Positions 16,684 through 26,675 of a stretch of 64,000 nt of DNA are shown here, one piece after another. A program made the position numbers and the translations under genes. Every line of letters starts with the position of its first letter. The first letter of the stretch is position 1. The stretch is from Mycolicibacterium monacense (GTDB lineage: Bacteria > Actinomycetota > Actinomycetes > Mycobacteriales > Mycobacteriaceae), in the NCBI RefSeq assembly GCF_010731575.1, contig NZ_AP022617.1, positions 2,480,001 through 2,544,000 of the forward strand, in the 5' to 3' direction. The notes under the pieces were generated by a model. The model searched no databases and was not told the DNA's origin. It saw only the letters and a program-made list of their open reading frames with translations.

Positions 16684-17949
16684 ATGCGACGACCAGGACG
16701 CTCCTCGTTCCACAGATCGGCTCTTGCTGCGGGAAGTCTGGTCACCGTGACCAGCATGTTGCTGGCGGGCTGCGGCAGCAAGGCCAGCGACACCGACGCC
16801 GCCAGCGCCGAGTCCTGTGTCGACACCTCCGGCCCGAACATCAAGGTGGGCTCGCTGAACTCGCTGTCCGGCACGATGGCGATCTCGGAGGTCACCGTCC
16901 GCGACGCCATCAAGCTGGCGGTCGACGAGATCAACGGCGCCGGCGGGGTGATGGGCAAGCAGATCCAGCTCATCGGCGAGGACGGCGCCTCCGAGCCGAC
17001 GGTGTTCGCGGAGAAGGCCGAGAAGCTGATCAGCAGCGACTGCGTCGCCGCAGTGTTCGGCGGCTGGACCTCGTCGAGCCGCAAGGCCATGCTTCCGGTG
17101 TTCGAGAGCGCCAACTCGCTGCTGTACTACCCGGTGCAGTACGAGGGCCTCGAGTCGTCGAAGAACATCTTCTACACCGGCGCCACCACCAACCAGCAGA
17201 TCGTTCCCGCACTGGACTACCTCAAGGAGAAGGGCGTCAAATCGCTGTACCTGGTGGGCAGCGACTACGTCTTCCCGCAGACCGCCAACCGCATCATCAA
17301 GGCCTACGCCGAGGCCAACGGCATCGCGATCAAGGGTGAGGACTACACCCCGCTGGGTTCGACGGACTTCTCGACGATCGTCAACAAGGTCCGCACCGCC
17401 GACGCCGACGCGGTGTTCAACACGCTCAACGGCGACTCCAACGTCGCGTTCTTCCGCGAGTACAAGAACGTCGGCCTGACCCCGCAGGCGATGCCGGTGG
17501 TGTCGGTGTCGATCGCCGAGGAAGAGGTCGGCGGCATCGGCGTGCAGAACATCACCGGTCAGCTGACGGCCTGGAACTACTACCAGACCATCGACACCCC
17601 GGTGAACAAGGCGTTCGTGGAGGCCTACAAGAAGGCCTATGGCGCGAACAAGCCCACCTCCGATCCGATGGAGGCCGCCTACGTGTCGGTGTACCTGTGG
17701 AAGAACACCGTCGAGAAGGCACAGTCGTTCGACGTCAAGGCGATCCAGGACAACGCGGGCGGGGTCACGTTCGACGCACCCGAGGGCAAGGTCACGATCG
17801 ACGGCGAGAACCACCACATCACCAAGACCGCCCGCATCGGTGAGATCCGCCCGGACGGCCTGATCTACACGATCTGGGAGTCCCCCGGGCCGATCGAGCC
17901 GGACCCGTACCTGAAGTCCTACCCGTGGGCCGCCGGCCTCTCCAGCTGA
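16684..17949 (+). CDS. urtA: Urea-type ABC transporter, substrate-binding lipoprotein
   Basis: 421 aa. Lipoprotein signal with lipobox LLAGC at ~residue 30, then a type I periplasmic-binding fold. Family-specific stretches [35 protein letters not shown] and [19 protein letters not shown] match UrtA rather than branched-chain amino-acid binders; FmdD (short amide) proteins are close relatives. It captures urea or a short amide outside the membrane and hands it to UrtBC. ATG 16684 follows AGGGAAAGG. First gene of urtABCDE. Confidence 0.9.
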   Translation: MRRPGRSSFHRSALAAGSLVTVTSMLLAGCGSKASDTDAASAESCVDTSGPNIKVGSLNSLSGTMAISEVTVRDAIKLAVDEINGAGGVMGKQIQLIGEDGASEPTVFAEKAEKLISSDCVAAVFGGWTSSSRKAMLPVFESANSLLYYPVQYEGLESSKNIFYTGATTNQQIVPALDYLKEKGVKSLYLVGSDYVFPQTANRIIKAYAEANGIAIKGEDYTPLGSTDFSTIVNKVRTADADAVFNTLNGDSNVAFFREYKNVGLTPQAMPVVSVSIAEEEVGGIGVQNITGQLTAWNYYQTIDTPVNKAFVEAYKKAYGANKPTSDPMEAAYVSVYLWKNTVEKAQSFDVKAIQDNAGGVTFDAPEGKVTIDGENHHITKTARIGEIRPDGLIYTIWESPGPIEPDPYLKSYPWAAGLSS

Positions 17950-17983
17950 TCGGGGCGAGCGAAGCGACGGGAGAAAGTCCTAG

Positions 17984-18868
17984 ATGGATGTCCTGATCGG
18001 GCAGCTGGCAACGGGATTGAGCCTCGGCTCGATCCTGTTGCTGGCCGCGCTCGGGCTCTCGCTGACCTTCGGTCAGATGGGGGTCATCAACATGGCGCAC
18101 GGCGAGTTCATCATGGCCGGCTGCTACACCGCCTACGTGGTGCAGCAGGTGTTCTCCAGCGCCGGTGCGTCACTGCTGATCTCGCTGGTGGTCGGGTTCT
18201 TCGTCGGCGGCGCCATGGGCGCCCTCCTGGAGGTGACCCTGATCCAGCGGATGTATCACCGACCGCTGGACACCCTGCTGGTCACCTTCGGGGTCGGGCT
18301 GATCCTGCAGCAGATCGCCAGGGACATCTTCGGCGCTCCCGCGGTCAACGTCGTTGCGCCGTCGTGGCTTTCCGGTGGGGTGGAGATCCTCGGCGCGGTG
18401 GTGCCCAAGACCCGCATCTTCATCCTGGTGCTGGCGGTGGTGTGCGTGGCGGTCCTGGCCACCGTGCTCAAGACCAGCCCGATGGGCCGGCGCATCCGCG
18501 CGGTGGTGCAGAACCGTGATCTCGCGGAGACCAGCGGCATCTCATCGCGCAAGACCGACATCACCACGTTCTTCATCGGATCGGGTCTGGCCGCCGTCGC
18601 CGGGGTGGCGCTGACCCTGATCGGGTCGACCAGCCCGACCACCGGACAGAGCTTCCTGATCGACGCATTCCTCGTGGTGGTCGTCGGTGGCCTCGGGCAG
18701 ATCAAAGGAACCGTCATCGCGGCGCTGGCACTGGGTTTCCTGAACTCGTTCATCGAGTACAACACCACCGCGTCGCTGGCCAAGGTGATCGTCTTCGTGA
18801 TCATCGTGATCTTCCTGCAGGCGCGCCCGCAGGGCCTGTTCACCGTTCGGACAAGGAGTCTCGTATGA
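17984..18868 (+). CDS. urtB: Urea-type ABC transporter permease UrtB
   Basis: 294 aa, LivH-type permease with about eight membrane segments; the start GQLATGLSLGSILLLAALGL and the motif GQMGVINMAHGEFIMAGCYTAYV are typical of UrtB. It forms the membrane channel with UrtC. The start at 17984 lies 34 nt after urtA with a GGAGAAAG upstream. The stop overlaps urtC (ATGA). Confidence 0.9.
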   Translation: MDVLIGQLATGLSLGSILLLAALGLSLTFGQMGVINMAHGEFIMAGCYTAYVVQQVFSSAGASLLISLVVGFFVGGAMGALLEVTLIQRMYHRPLDTLLVTFGVGLILQQIARDIFGAPAVNVVAPSWLSGGVEILGAVVPKTRIFILVLAVVCVAVLATVLKTSPMGRRIRAVVQNRDLAETSGISSRKTDITTFFIGSGLAAVAGVALTLIGSTSPTTGQSFLIDAFLVVVVGGLGQIKGTVIAALALGFLNSFIEYNTTASLAKVIVFVIIVIFLQARPQGLFTVRTRSLV

Positions 18869-19968
18869 GGACCTTCGTGGGACGCTGGCAGACGTGGGCG
18901 GGGTTCGGCGTGGCGGCGCTGCTGCTCTTCGCGGTGGCGCCCGCGGTCCTGTCCGACTTCCGGCTCGGCCTGCTCGGCAAATTCCTCTGCTTCGCGATCG
19001 TCGCGGTCGGCATCGGCCTGGCCTGGGGCCGGGGCGGCATGCTGGTCCTGGGGCAGGGGGTGTTCTTCGGCCTCGGCGGCTACATGATGGGCATGCACCT
19101 CAAGATCTCCGATGCGCAGCTGCGCGGAGACGATGTGCCGGACTTCATGCAGATCGCCGGTGTGCGCGAATTGCCCGGCTACTGGGCGCCGTTCGCCTCC
19201 CCCGCCTTCACGCTGCTGGCGATCGTCGTGATCCCGACCGGCATTGCCGCGGTGCTGGGTTTCGGGGTGTTCAAGCGCCGGGTCAAGGGCGCCTACTTCG
19301 CGATCCTGTCCCAGGCGCTGGCGGCCGCGCTGGCCATCCTGCTGGTCGGCCAGACCGGGCTGGGGGGAAGCAACGGGCTGACGAACTTCCGGACGTTCTT
19401 CGGGTTCGCGCTCAACGATCCGGTCAACAAGCAGATGCTCTACTTCATCGCCGCGGCGGTGCTGCTGATCGTGGTCGCGGTGGTGCGGCAACTAATGCAG
19501 AGCCGCTACGGCGAACTGCTCGTGGCGGTGCGCGACGGTGAGGAGCGGGTGCGCTTCCTCGGCTACGACCCGGCCAACATCAAGGTCGTCGCCTACACGG
19601 TGGCCGCGCTGTGCGCCAGCATCGCCGGAGCGCTGTTCGCCCCGATCGTCGGATTCATGGCGCCGTCTCAGGTGGGCATCCTGCCGTCCATCGCCTTCCT
19701 CATCGGCGTCGCGATCGGTGGCCGCACCACCCTGCTCGGACCGGTGCTCGGCGCCATCGGCGTCGCGTGGGCGCAAACCCTGTTCTCCGAACGGTTCCCG
19801 TCGGAGTGGATCTACGCCCAGGGCCTGCTGTTCATCGTCGTCGTCGGGTTCTTCCCCGCCGGGCTGGCCGGGCTCGGTGTGCTGCTCAAACGACGGCGTA
19901 GGAAGAAGTCGGAACCCGTACCCGCACAACCCGATCCGCAACCCGAGAAGGTGGGGGCGCCCACATGA
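18865..19968 (+). CDS. urtC: Urea-type ABC transporter permease UrtC
   Basis: 367 aa, LivM-type permease. Hydrophobic segments span most of the protein, with the signature AWGRGGMLVLGQGVFFGLGGYMMGMHL, an EAA-like cytoplasmic loop (GEERVRFLGYDPANIKVVAY) and a charged C-terminal tail (KRRRRKKSEP). Overlaps urtB and urtD by 4 nt each, so the subunits are translationally coupled. Confidence 0.9.
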   Translation: MRTFVGRWQTWAGFGVAALLLFAVAPAVLSDFRLGLLGKFLCFAIVAVGIGLAWGRGGMLVLGQGVFFGLGGYMMGMHLKISDAQLRGDDVPDFMQIAGVRELPGYWAPFASPAFTLLAIVVIPTGIAAVLGFGVFKRRVKGAYFAILSQALAAALAILLVGQTGLGGSNGLTNFRTFFGFALNDPVNKQMLYFIAAAVLLIVVAVVRQLMQSRYGELLVAVRDGEERVRFLGYDPANIKVVAYTVAALCASIAGALFAPIVGFMAPSQVGILPSIAFLIGVAIGGRTTLLGPVLGAIGVAWAQTLFSERFPSEWIYAQGLLFIVVVGFFPAGLAGLGVLLKRRRRKKSEPVPAQPDPQPEKVGAPT

Positions 19969-20792
19969 CGACCACCACCGACCGCGAACCGGTCGCCGGC
20001 GGCAACGCCGGCATGGGGGCGGAGTACCTCGAAGTCCGCGGGCTGACCGTCGATTTCGACGGGTTCAAGGCGGTCAGCGATGTGAACCTGACCCTCTTCC
20101 AGGGTGATCTGCGCTTCCTCATCGGGCCGAACGGGGCCGGTAAGACCACAGTCATCGACGCGATCACCGGCCTGGTCAACGCCTCCGGATCGGTCAACAA
20201 GTCCGGCGTCGAACTGCTCGGCAAGAAGGTGCACCAGATCGCCAAACTCGGCGTCGGACGGACCTTCCAGACCGCGAGCGTCTTCGAACAGCTCACCGTG
20301 TTGCAGAACCTCGACATCGCCGCCGGAGCGCACCGGTCGGCCTGGACGCTGCTGCGCCGCAGGCACGGGGTGTCACCGGCCATCGAGGAGGCCCTGGAGA
20401 CCGTCGGCCTGACCGAGATGGCCGACAAGCCCGCAGGCGTGCTGGCACACGGTCAGAAGCAGTGGCTCGAGATCGGCATGCTGCTGGTCCAGAACGCCGA
20501 CGTGCTGCTGCTCGACGAGCCGGTGGCGGGAATGAGCACCGAGGAACGGGAAGAGACCGGAAACCTGTTGCGCCGCATCGGTGGTCAGCGCACCGTCGTC
20601 GTCGTCGAACACGACATGGATTTCATGCGTGCCTTCGCGACGTCGGTGACGGTGCTGGCCCGCGGCCAGGTGATCGCCGAAGGGTCGGTCGCCGAGGTGC
20701 AGGCGAACCCGAAGGTGCAGGAGGTGTACCTGGGTACCGCCGCCGCGGGTGCCGACGGGATCGCCGACGACCTCGTCGTGGAAGGTGACTGA
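19965..20792 (+). CDS. urtD: Urea-type ABC transporter ATPase UrtD
   Basis: 275 aa. Walker A GPNGAGKTT, a GRTFQTASVFEQLTVLQNL Q-loop region, a weak ABC signature at LAHGQKQWLEIGM as in UrtD (which lacks the canonical LSGGQ), Walker B LLLDEPVAGM and the switch His in VVVEHDMDF. It powers transport with UrtE. An N-terminal extension of about 22 residues precedes the ATPase domain. Confidence 0.9.
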   Translation: MTTTTDREPVAGGNAGMGAEYLEVRGLTVDFDGFKAVSDVNLTLFQGDLRFLIGPNGAGKTTVIDAITGLVNASGSVNKSGVELLGKKVHQIAKLGVGRTFQTASVFEQLTVLQNLDIAAGAHRSAWTLLRRRHGVSPAIEEALETVGLTEMADKPAGVLAHGQKQWLEIGMLLVQNADVLLLDEPVAGMSTEEREETGNLLRRIGGQRTVVVVEHDMDFMRAFATSVTVLARGQVIAEGSVAEVQANPKVQEVYLGTAAAGADGIADDLVVEGD

Positions 20793-20793
20793 C

Positions 20794-21486
20794 ATGCTGC
20801 AACTCGTCGACGTCCGCACCGGCTACGGGCGGTCACAGGTCATCCACGGCGCGAGCGTCGAGGTGCCCGCCGACGGCGTGGCCGCGGTGATGGGACACAA
20901 CGGCGCAGGCAAGACGACGCTGCTGCGCGCGGCGGTCGGGCTGCTGAAGTGCACGGGTGGGCGGGTGATGTTCGAAGGTGAGGACATCACCAGACTGCGG
21001 CCCAGCGCGCGGGTGGCCCGCGGGCTGGCGTACGTGCCGCAGGGCCAGCAGTCGTTCGGACAGCTGACCACGGCGGAGAACCTCCAGGTGGTCGCTGACG
21101 GCCGCAAGAACGGCAAGCAGCTGATCGACGAGCAACTCGACCTGTTCCCCGCGCTCAAAGAGCTGTTGACCCGCCGCGCCGGTCTGCTCTCCGGCGGACA
21201 ACGCCAGCAGCTCGCGATCGCCCGCGCGTTGATCACCAGCCCGAAGTGCCTGATCCTCGACGAACCCACCGAAGGCATCCAGCCGTCCGTGGTCGCCGAG
21301 ATCGAGGGCGCGATCACGGCGTTGACCGCGCGCGGCGACCTCGGTGTCCTGCTCGTCGAACAGCACATCGGCTTCGCGCTGGAATCGTCACAGCGCTACT
21401 ACATCCTCGAAGCCGGTCGGATCACCTCCAGCGGCACCGGAGGGTCCGCCTCGGAGGCCGACGTGCGGGCCGCGATGGCCATCTGA
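20794..21486 (+). CDS. urtE: Urea-type ABC transporter ATPase UrtE
   Basis: 230 aa: Walker A GHNGAGKTT, Q-loop in YVPQGQQSFGQLTTAENL, signature LLSGGQRQQLAIAR, Walker B CLILDEPTEGIQPS and H-switch LLVEQHIGFAL. ATG 20794 is used; it follows urtD by 1 nt. Completes the urtABCDE cassette. No urease gene follows; the next gene is an alcohol dehydrogenase 15 nt downstream. Confidence 0.9.
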   Translation: MLQLVDVRTGYGRSQVIHGASVEVPADGVAAVMGHNGAGKTTLLRAAVGLLKCTGGRVMFEGEDITRLRPSARVARGLAYVPQGQQSFGQLTTAENLQVVADGRKNGKQLIDEQLDLFPALKELLTRRAGLLSGGQRQQLAIARALITSPKCLILDEPTEGIQPSVVAEIEGAITALTARGDLGVLLVEQHIGFALESSQRYYILEAGRITSSGTGGSASEADVRAAMAI

Positions 21487-21501
21487 GCTACTGTCGGCGG
21501 C

Positions 21502-22659
21502 ATGAAAGCCGTCAGCTGCGAGCGCGGCACCCTGTCCGTGGTCGACCTGCCCACCCCGCGGCCGGCCAAAGGCCAGCTGCTGCTCGAGGTGCGGCGCTGC
21601 GGGATCTGCGGATCCGACCTGCACGCCAAGGACCACGCCGACGAGTTGACCGAGGTGATGGACCGGATCGGCTATCCGGACTTCATGCGCGGGGACACCC
21701 CGGTGGTTCTCGGTCACGAGTTCTGCGGTGAGGTGGCCGACCGCGGTAAGGGTGTCGGTAAGGAGTTCAAACCGGGCACGCCGGTCGTGTCCTTCCCGCT
21801 GGTGCGGGCCGCCGGCGGCATCCACCTCACCGGGCTCTCCCCGCTGGCGCCCGGTGGCTTCGCCGAACAGGTCGTCGCCGAGGCGTCGATGAGCTTCGTC
21901 ATCCCCAACGGACTCGACCTGGACACCGCGGCGCTGACCGAGCCGATGGCCGTCGCTCTGCACGCCGTGCGGCGCAGTGAGATCCGCAGACGCGACACCG
22001 CGATCGTGATCGGCTGCGGGCCGGTCGGCCTCGCGGTGATCTGCCACCTCAAGGCGCTCGGCGTGCGCACGATCGTCGCCAGCGACTTCTCCGCCACCCG
22101 GCGCGCCCTGGCCACCCGCTGCGGGGCGCACGTGGTCGTCGACCCGGCCGTCGACTCACCGTACGAGGCGGGCGGTCAGCGCGGTGCGATCACCGAGGCC
22201 CCGCAGCTCTACGAATTGGGAGTGGGCTCCATGGAGAAGCTGCGCCGGGTGCCGGGCTGGATCCACCTCTACCGGGCCGCCGAGGCGCTCGGCGCCGCGG
22301 GACCGAAACGACCGATCGTGTTCGAATGCGTCGGGCTGCCCGGCGTTATCGACGGCATCATCGGCGCGGCCCCGCTGCAATCCCGCGTGGTGGTCGTCGG
22401 CGTCTGCATGGGCGAGGACCGGCTGCACCCGACCATCGCCAACGCCAAGGAGATCGACCTGCGGTTCGTATTCGCCTACACGCCCCTGGAGTTCCGCGAC
22501 ACGCTGTACATGCTCGCCGAGGGCAAGCTCGACGCGTCACCGCTGATCACCGGCACCGTCGGGCTCGACGGCGTCGCGAACGCCTTCGACGTGCTGGGAT
22601 CGGCCGAGGCGCACGCCAAAATCCTCATCGACCCCCGCAGCACCGCCGTCGCACCCTAG
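21502..22659 (+). CDS. Zinc-binding alcohol dehydrogenase (MDR family)
   Basis: 385 aa. GroES-like catalytic domain with the catalytic zinc ligand Cys in [15 protein letters not shown] and [15 protein letters not shown], then a Rossmann domain with [17 protein letters not shown]. The four-cysteine structural-zinc loop of classical ADH is not visible. It probably oxidises an alcohol with NAD(P); the substrate is unknown. Only 15 nt after urtE, so likely cotranscribed, although the metabolic link to urea or amides is unclear. Its stop codon shares the CTAG at 22656-22659 with the convergent hisS stop. Confidence 0.85.
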   Translation: MKAVSCERGTLSVVDLPTPRPAKGQLLLEVRRCGICGSDLHAKDHADELTEVMDRIGYPDFMRGDTPVVLGHEFCGEVADRGKGVGKEFKPGTPVVSFPLVRAAGGIHLTGLSPLAPGGFAEQVVAEASMSFVIPNGLDLDTAALTEPMAVALHAVRRSEIRRRDTAIVIGCGPVGLAVICHLKALGVRTIVASDFSATRRALATRCGAHVVVDPAVDSPYEAGGQRGAITEAPQLYELGVGSMEKLRRVPGWIHLYRAAEALGAAGPKRPIVFECVGLPGVIDGIIGAAPLQSRVVVVGVCMGEDRLHPTIANAKEIDLRFVFAYTPLEFRDTLYMLAEGKLDASPLITGTVGLDGVANAFDVLGSAEAHAKILIDPRSTAVAP

Positions 22660-23912
22660 CCGAGCCGCGAAACCACCTCCGCGACAACGGCTTCCCGCGC
22701 CATCTCGATCTGGTCACCGGTGCCGAGGTCCTTCACCTTCACGGTGGCGACGCCGGGGTCGGCGATCAGCGCGATGGACGCACCCGTGCGGTCCGCCGCC
22801 TTGAGGGCGGCCTTGAGGCTGCGATCGCCGTAGGCCACGTCGGCGCGGACACCGGCGCGGCGCAGATCCGCGGCCAGCACGGCGATGTCGACCTTCGCGT
22901 CGGGGCCGGACGGGATGCAGTACACGTCGATCCGAGCGACCTGGCCCGCCGTCTTACCCTCCGCGCGCAGTGCCAGCAGGGTGCGGTCGACCCCCAGCCC
23001 GAACCCGATCCCGGACACGTCCTGACCGCCCAGCCGGCGCATCAGCCCGTCGTACCGTCCGCCACCGCCGATGCCGGACTGGGCGCCCAGACCGTCGTGG
23101 ACGAATTCGAACGTGGTCTTGGTGTAGTAGTCGAGACCGCGCACCATCCGCGGGTTGATCACGTACGGCACGCCCAGCGCCTGCAGGTGCGTCTGCACCG
23201 CCTCGAAATGCGCCTTCGCACTGTCGGACAGGTGGTCGAGCATCACGGGCGCGTCGGCGGTCATCTCGCGCACGTGGGGGCGCTTGTCGTCGAGCACGCG
23301 CAGCGGGTTGATCTCCGCGCGGCGGCGAGTCTCTTCATCGAGATCGAGCTTGAACAGGAAGTCCTGCAACAGTTCCCGATACTGCGGCCGGCACGTGTCG
23401 TCACCGAGTGAGGTCAGCTCGAGCCGGAAGCCGTCGAGCCCCAGCGACCGGAACCCGGCATCGGCGACCGCGATCACCTCCGCGTCGAGCGCCGGATCGT
23501 CCACCCCGATCGCCTCGATGCCGACCTGCTGCAGTTGGCGGTACCGCCCCGCCTGCGGCCGTTCGTAGCGGAAGAACGGTCCGGCGTAGCAGAGCTTGAC
23601 CGGCAGCGCGCCGCGGTCGAGTCGGTGCTGGATCACCGCGCGGATCACCCCGGCGGTCCCCTCGGGACGCAGCGTCACCGACCGGTCGCCGCGGTCGGCG
23701 AAGGTGTACATCTCCTTGCTCACCACGTCCGTGGACTCCCCCACGCCGCGTGCGAACAGCGCGGTGTCCTCGAAGATCGGCAGCTCCACGTCGCCGTAGC
23801 CGGCACGGCGCGCGGCCGACAGCAGCCCATCCCGCACGGCGACGAACTGCGCCGACTCGGGCGGTAGGTAGTCCGGGACGCCCTTGGGCGCCTGGAACGC
23901 GGTCTCGGTCAC
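22656..23912 (-). CDS. hisS: Histidyl-tRNA synthetase
   Basis: 418 aa, class II synthetase: motif 2 region [19 protein letters not shown], HisA motif [22 protein letters not shown], and a C-terminal anticodon-binding domain ([19 protein letters not shown]). It charges tRNA-His. The GTG start at 23912 ([18 protein letters not shown]) overlaps the upstream hydrolase stop by 4 nt (GTGA), the Rv2580c/Rv2581c arrangement. Convergent with the alcohol dehydrogenase gene. Confidence 0.96.
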   Translation of the reverse strand: MTETAFQAPKGVPDYLPPESAQFVAVRDGLLSAARRAGYGDVELPIFEDTALFARGVGESTDVVSKEMYTFADRGDRSVTLRPEGTAGVIRAVIQHRLDRGALPVKLCYAGPFFRYERPQAGRYRQLQQVGIEAIGVDDPALDAEVIAVADAGFRSLGLDGFRLELTSLGDDTCRPQYRELLQDFLFKLDLDEETRRRAEINPLRVLDDKRPHVREMTADAPVMLDHLSDSAKAHFEAVQTHLQALGVPYVINPRMVRGLDYYTKTTFEFVHDGLGAQSGIGGGGRYDGLMRRLGGQDVSGIGFGLGVDRTLLALRAEGKTAGQVARIDVYCIPSGPDAKVDIAVLAADLRRAGVRADVAYGDRSLKAALKAADRTGASIALIADPGVATVKVKDLGTGDQIEMAREAVVAEVVSRLG

Positions 23913-24577
23913 AGTCTGAGCCCTTCGAGGAACGGGTTGGTGCGGCGTTCGGCGCCGATCGTGGACCGTGGCCCGTGCCCGGGCAGCACCACGGTGTCGT
24001 CGTCGAGTACCAGCAGTTTGGTCAGGATCGAACCGAGCAGGTCGCGTCCGCTGCCGCCGGGCAGATCGGTGCGGCCGACGGACCCGCGGAACAGGGTGTC
24101 GCCGGTCAGCGCCACCTGCGAACCGTCGGCGGCGAGCCGGAACACCACCGAGCCGCGGGTATGCCCGGGCGTGTGGTCGACGGTCACCGCCATACCGCCG
24201 CCGAAATCCAGCGTCTGGCCGTCGCGGTCCAGTTCGACCACCTGCCGCGGTTCGCGGAACAACGCACCCATCAGCATCTGCCCCACCCTGGGGCCGAAAC
24301 CCTTGATCGGATCGGTCAGCATGAACCGGTCCTCGGGGTGGATGTAGGCCTGGCAGCCGTAGGTGTCGGCGACCTTCTGGGCCGACCAGATGTGGTCGAT
24401 GTGGCCGTGGGTCAACAGCACCGCCGCCGGCGTGAGGCGGTGTTCGTCGAGGACTCGGCGCAGCGGCGCCATGGCGCGCTGTCCCGGGTCGACGACGATG
24501 GCGTCCGACCCCGGCCGCTGGGCGAGCACGTAGCAGTTGCACGCCAACATGCCCGCCGGGAATCCGGTGATCAACAC
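23909..24577 (-). CDS. Metallo-beta-lactamase-fold hydrolase (glyoxalase II-like)
   Basis: 222 aa. Metal motif [10 protein letters not shown] (HxHxDH), further ligands in [24 protein letters not shown] and LPGHGP. This is the glyoxalase II/Rv2581c type, hydrolysing a thioester such as an S-acyl-thiol; in mycobacteria the thiol could be mycothiol (inference). The start is GTG 24577 ([18 protein letters not shown]), coupled to hisS downstream and divergent from the cyclophilin gene. Confidence 0.88.
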   Translation of the reverse strand: MLITGFPAGMLACNCYVLAQRPGSDAIVVDPGQRAMAPLRRVLDEHRLTPAAVLLTHGHIDHIWSAQKVADTYGCQAYIHPEDRFMLTDPIKGFGPRVGQMLMGALFREPRQVVELDRDGQTLDFGGGMAVTVDHTPGHTRGSVVFRLAADGSQVALTGDTLFRGSVGRTDLPGGSGRDLLGSILTKLLVLDDDTVVLPGHGPRSTIGAERRTNPFLEGLRL

Positions 24578-24708
24578 GTATGCCAGTTTCCCATGCCCGC
24601 CGCGGTGCGGTTTTCCAGCGGGTCGTTCACCTGACCCTCAGCAACTTTTGGCACACTCGGTGCCGACCGGACGCGGGTATGACCGCGCAGACGAGGAGGA
24701 CAGCGGCA

Positions 24709-25587
24709 GTGCCGACTAACGAACAGCGACGCGAGGCGGCCAAACGCAAGCTCGAACGGCAGCTCGAGCGCCGGGCCGAGAAGGCGCGCAAGCGGCGGAT
24801 CGCCACGATCGCCGGCTCGGCGGTGGCGGCGGTCGTCGTGATCGGCGCCATCGTCGCGACCATCGTGCTCACCAAAAGTGACTCGTCGGACACCACCGCC
24901 TCGGCACAGACCCCCACCCCCACCTCGGGGGCCCCCGCGCAGCCGGCCGCCGACGGCGGATTGCCGGCGTTCGCGCCGCCCGCCGGGCTGGGCGCGGACT
25001 GCCAGTACCCCGCTTCCGGTGCGGCGAGCAAGCCGGTCGAACCGCCGCGCACCGGCCAGGTGCCCACCGACCCGGCCGAGGTCAGCGTCAGCATGTCAAC
25101 CAACCAGGGCAACCTGGGTCTGCTGCTCGACAACGCCAAGGCGCCGTGCACGGTCAACAGCTTCGCCAGCCTGGCGCAGCAGGGCTACTTCAACGACACG
25201 CCGTGCCACCGGCTGACCACCACCCCGTCCCTGTCGGTGCTGCAGTGCGGCGACCCGACCGGTGAGGGCACCGGCGGGCCCGGGTACAAGTTCGCCAACG
25301 AGTACCCGACGAACCAGTACCAGCCCGACGACCCCGCCCTTGGCGAAGCGGTGCTCTACCCGCGCGGCACGATCGCGATGGCCAACGCCGGCCCCAACAC
25401 CAACGGCAGCCAGTTCTTCCTGGTTTACAAGGATTCGCAGCTGCCGCCGGGCTACACCGTGTTCGGCCGGATCGACGACACCGGCCTGGCCACCCTGGAC
25501 AAGATCGCGGCGGCCGGGGTGCAAGGCGGCGGGCCCGACGGTGCACCGGCCGAAGAGGTACAGGTCAAGACGATCCTGCTCGACTGA
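24709..25587 (+). CDS. ppiB: Membrane-anchored cyclophilin-type peptidyl-prolyl isomerase
   Basis: 292 aa: basic coiled N-terminus (residues 1-30, rich in Arg/Lys/Glu), one membrane segment (IAGSAVAAVVVIGAIVATIVL), a Pro/Ala/Thr linker, and an extracytoplasmic cyclophilin domain with the catalytic Arg in CHRL and the core NGSQFFLVY. It should catalyse prolyl isomerisation of exported proteins. The GTG at 24709 is preceded by GAGGAGGA. It overlaps the next cyclophilin gene by one base. Rv2582-like. Confidence 0.9.
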   Translation: MPTNEQRREAAKRKLERQLERRAEKARKRRIATIAGSAVAAVVVIGAIVATIVLTKSDSSDTTASAQTPTPTSGAPAQPAADGGLPAFAPPAGLGADCQYPASGAASKPVEPPRTGQVPTDPAEVSVSMSTNQGNLGLLLDNAKAPCTVNSFASLAQQGYFNDTPCHRLTTTPSLSVLQCGDPTGEGTGGPGYKFANEYPTNQYQPDDPALGEAVLYPRGTIAMANAGPNTNGSQFFLVYKDSQLPPGYTVFGRIDDTGLATLDKIAAAGVQGGGPDGAPAEEVQVKTILLD

Positions 25588-26549
25588 TGAGTTACCCGTC
25601 CTGGCCGCCCTACCCGCCACCGCCGGCGTACCCGCGTACCACCAACGCGTGGGCCGTCGCCGCGTTGGTGTGCGCGTTCCTGTTCGCGCCGCTGGGCATC
25701 GTCTTCGGCCACCTGTCGCTGTCCCAGATCAAACGGACCGGGGAGGACGGCCGCGGACTCGCGCTGGCCGGCCTGATCATCGGGTACGTCATGACGGCGC
25801 TGACCGTCATCGTCGTCGTGTTCAGCGTGCTGTTCCTGGTGGCGGTGGCCCAGCACGTCGGCGAACTGCGCGTCGACGACGGATCCACCCGGAGCGCCGC
25901 ACCGCCCTCCGGTGACCGGCTGCCGGCGTTCGTCGCACCCCGCAACCTCGGCGCCAACTGCCAGTACCCCAAGGGTGACCTGCCCGCCGGGGCACCGGTC
26001 ACCCCGCCGCGCACCGGACGGGTGCCGACCGACCCGGCGAAGATCAGCGCCAGCGTGTCGACCAGTCAGGGCAACATCGGCCTGGAACTCGACAACGGCA
26101 AGTCGCCCTGCACGGTGAACAACTTCGCCAGCCTCGCCCAACAGGGCTTCTTCGACGACACCACCTGCCACCGGCTGACCACCGCCCGCTCCCTGAACGT
26201 GCTGCAGTGCGGGGATCCGACCGGCACCGGCGCGGGTGGCCCGGGATACCGGTTCCCGAACGAATACCCGACCAGCCAGTACCGGTTGTCGGATCCGGGG
26301 CTGCGGCGTCCGGTGGTGTACCCGCGGGGCACGCTGGTGATGGCCAACACCGGCCCGGGCACCAACGGCAGCCAGTTCATGCTCGTGTACGGGGACACCC
26401 TGCTGCCGCCGACGTACACGGTCTTCGGGACCGTCGACTCCACCGGACTGGCGACACTCGACAGGATCGCGGCCCGCGGCGTTGCGGGCGGCGCTGACGA
26501 CGGGAAGCCCGCCGCCGAGGTCAAGATCATTTCCGCGAGGCTCGACTGA
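25587..26549 (+). CDS. Second cyclophilin, fused to a DUF4190-like membrane module
   Basis: 320 aa. Residues 1-20 are Pro/Tyr-rich (SYPSWPPYPPPPAYP), followed by a two-segment membrane module (NAWAVAALVCAFLFAPLGIVFGH ... GLIIGYVMTALTVIVVVFSVLF) of DUF4190 type, then a cyclophilin domain clearly paralogous to the preceding gene (matching CHRLTTARSLNVLQCGDPTG and NGSQFMLVY). The usual QFF is QFM here. Tandem duplication plus a swapped membrane anchor is the simplest origin. Its product should also act outside the membrane. Confidence 0.85.
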   Translation: MSYPSWPPYPPPPAYPRTTNAWAVAALVCAFLFAPLGIVFGHLSLSQIKRTGEDGRGLALAGLIIGYVMTALTVIVVVFSVLFLVAVAQHVGELRVDDGSTRSAAPPSGDRLPAFVAPRNLGANCQYPKGDLPAGAPVTPPRTGRVPTDPAKISASVSTSQGNIGLELDNGKSPCTVNNFASLAQQGFFDDTTCHRLTTARSLNVLQCGDPTGTGAGGPGYRFPNEYPTSQYRLSDPGLRRPVVYPRGTLVMANTGPGTNGSQFMLVYGDTLLPPTYTVFGTVDSTGLATLDRIAARGVAGGADDGKPAAEVKIISARLD

Positions 26550-26557
26550 TCCCAGTG

Positions 26558-26574
26558 CCGTTGCCACGCAACGG
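26558..26574. terminator. Small hairpin after the cyclophilin pair
   Basis: CCGTTGC (26558-26564) and GCAACGG (26568-26574) form a 7-bp stem with a 3-nt loop, 9 nt after the cyclophilin stop. No T run follows, so termination strength is uncertain. Confidence 0.4.
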
Positions 26575-26675
26575 ATATCGAAGGGCAACGATTTCGTGAC
26601 GAGCGGTGCGCCGTCAGCCGTCGGCGGACTCATACCATGGTGACTCCGTCCTCTGATCGACGAGAAGTGCGCGCA

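Noticed and set aside
16684..21486. Branched-chain amino-acid transporter (liv) instead of urea transporter
   Set aside because: UrtA-specific stretches ([25 protein letters not shown]) favour the urea/amide subfamily, although substrate remains unproven.
22656..24542. A 628-aa frame that would fuse hisS to its upstream neighbour
   Set aside because: The first part is out of frame with the glyoxalase II-like gene. HisS starts at GTG 23912, overlapping it by 4 nt.
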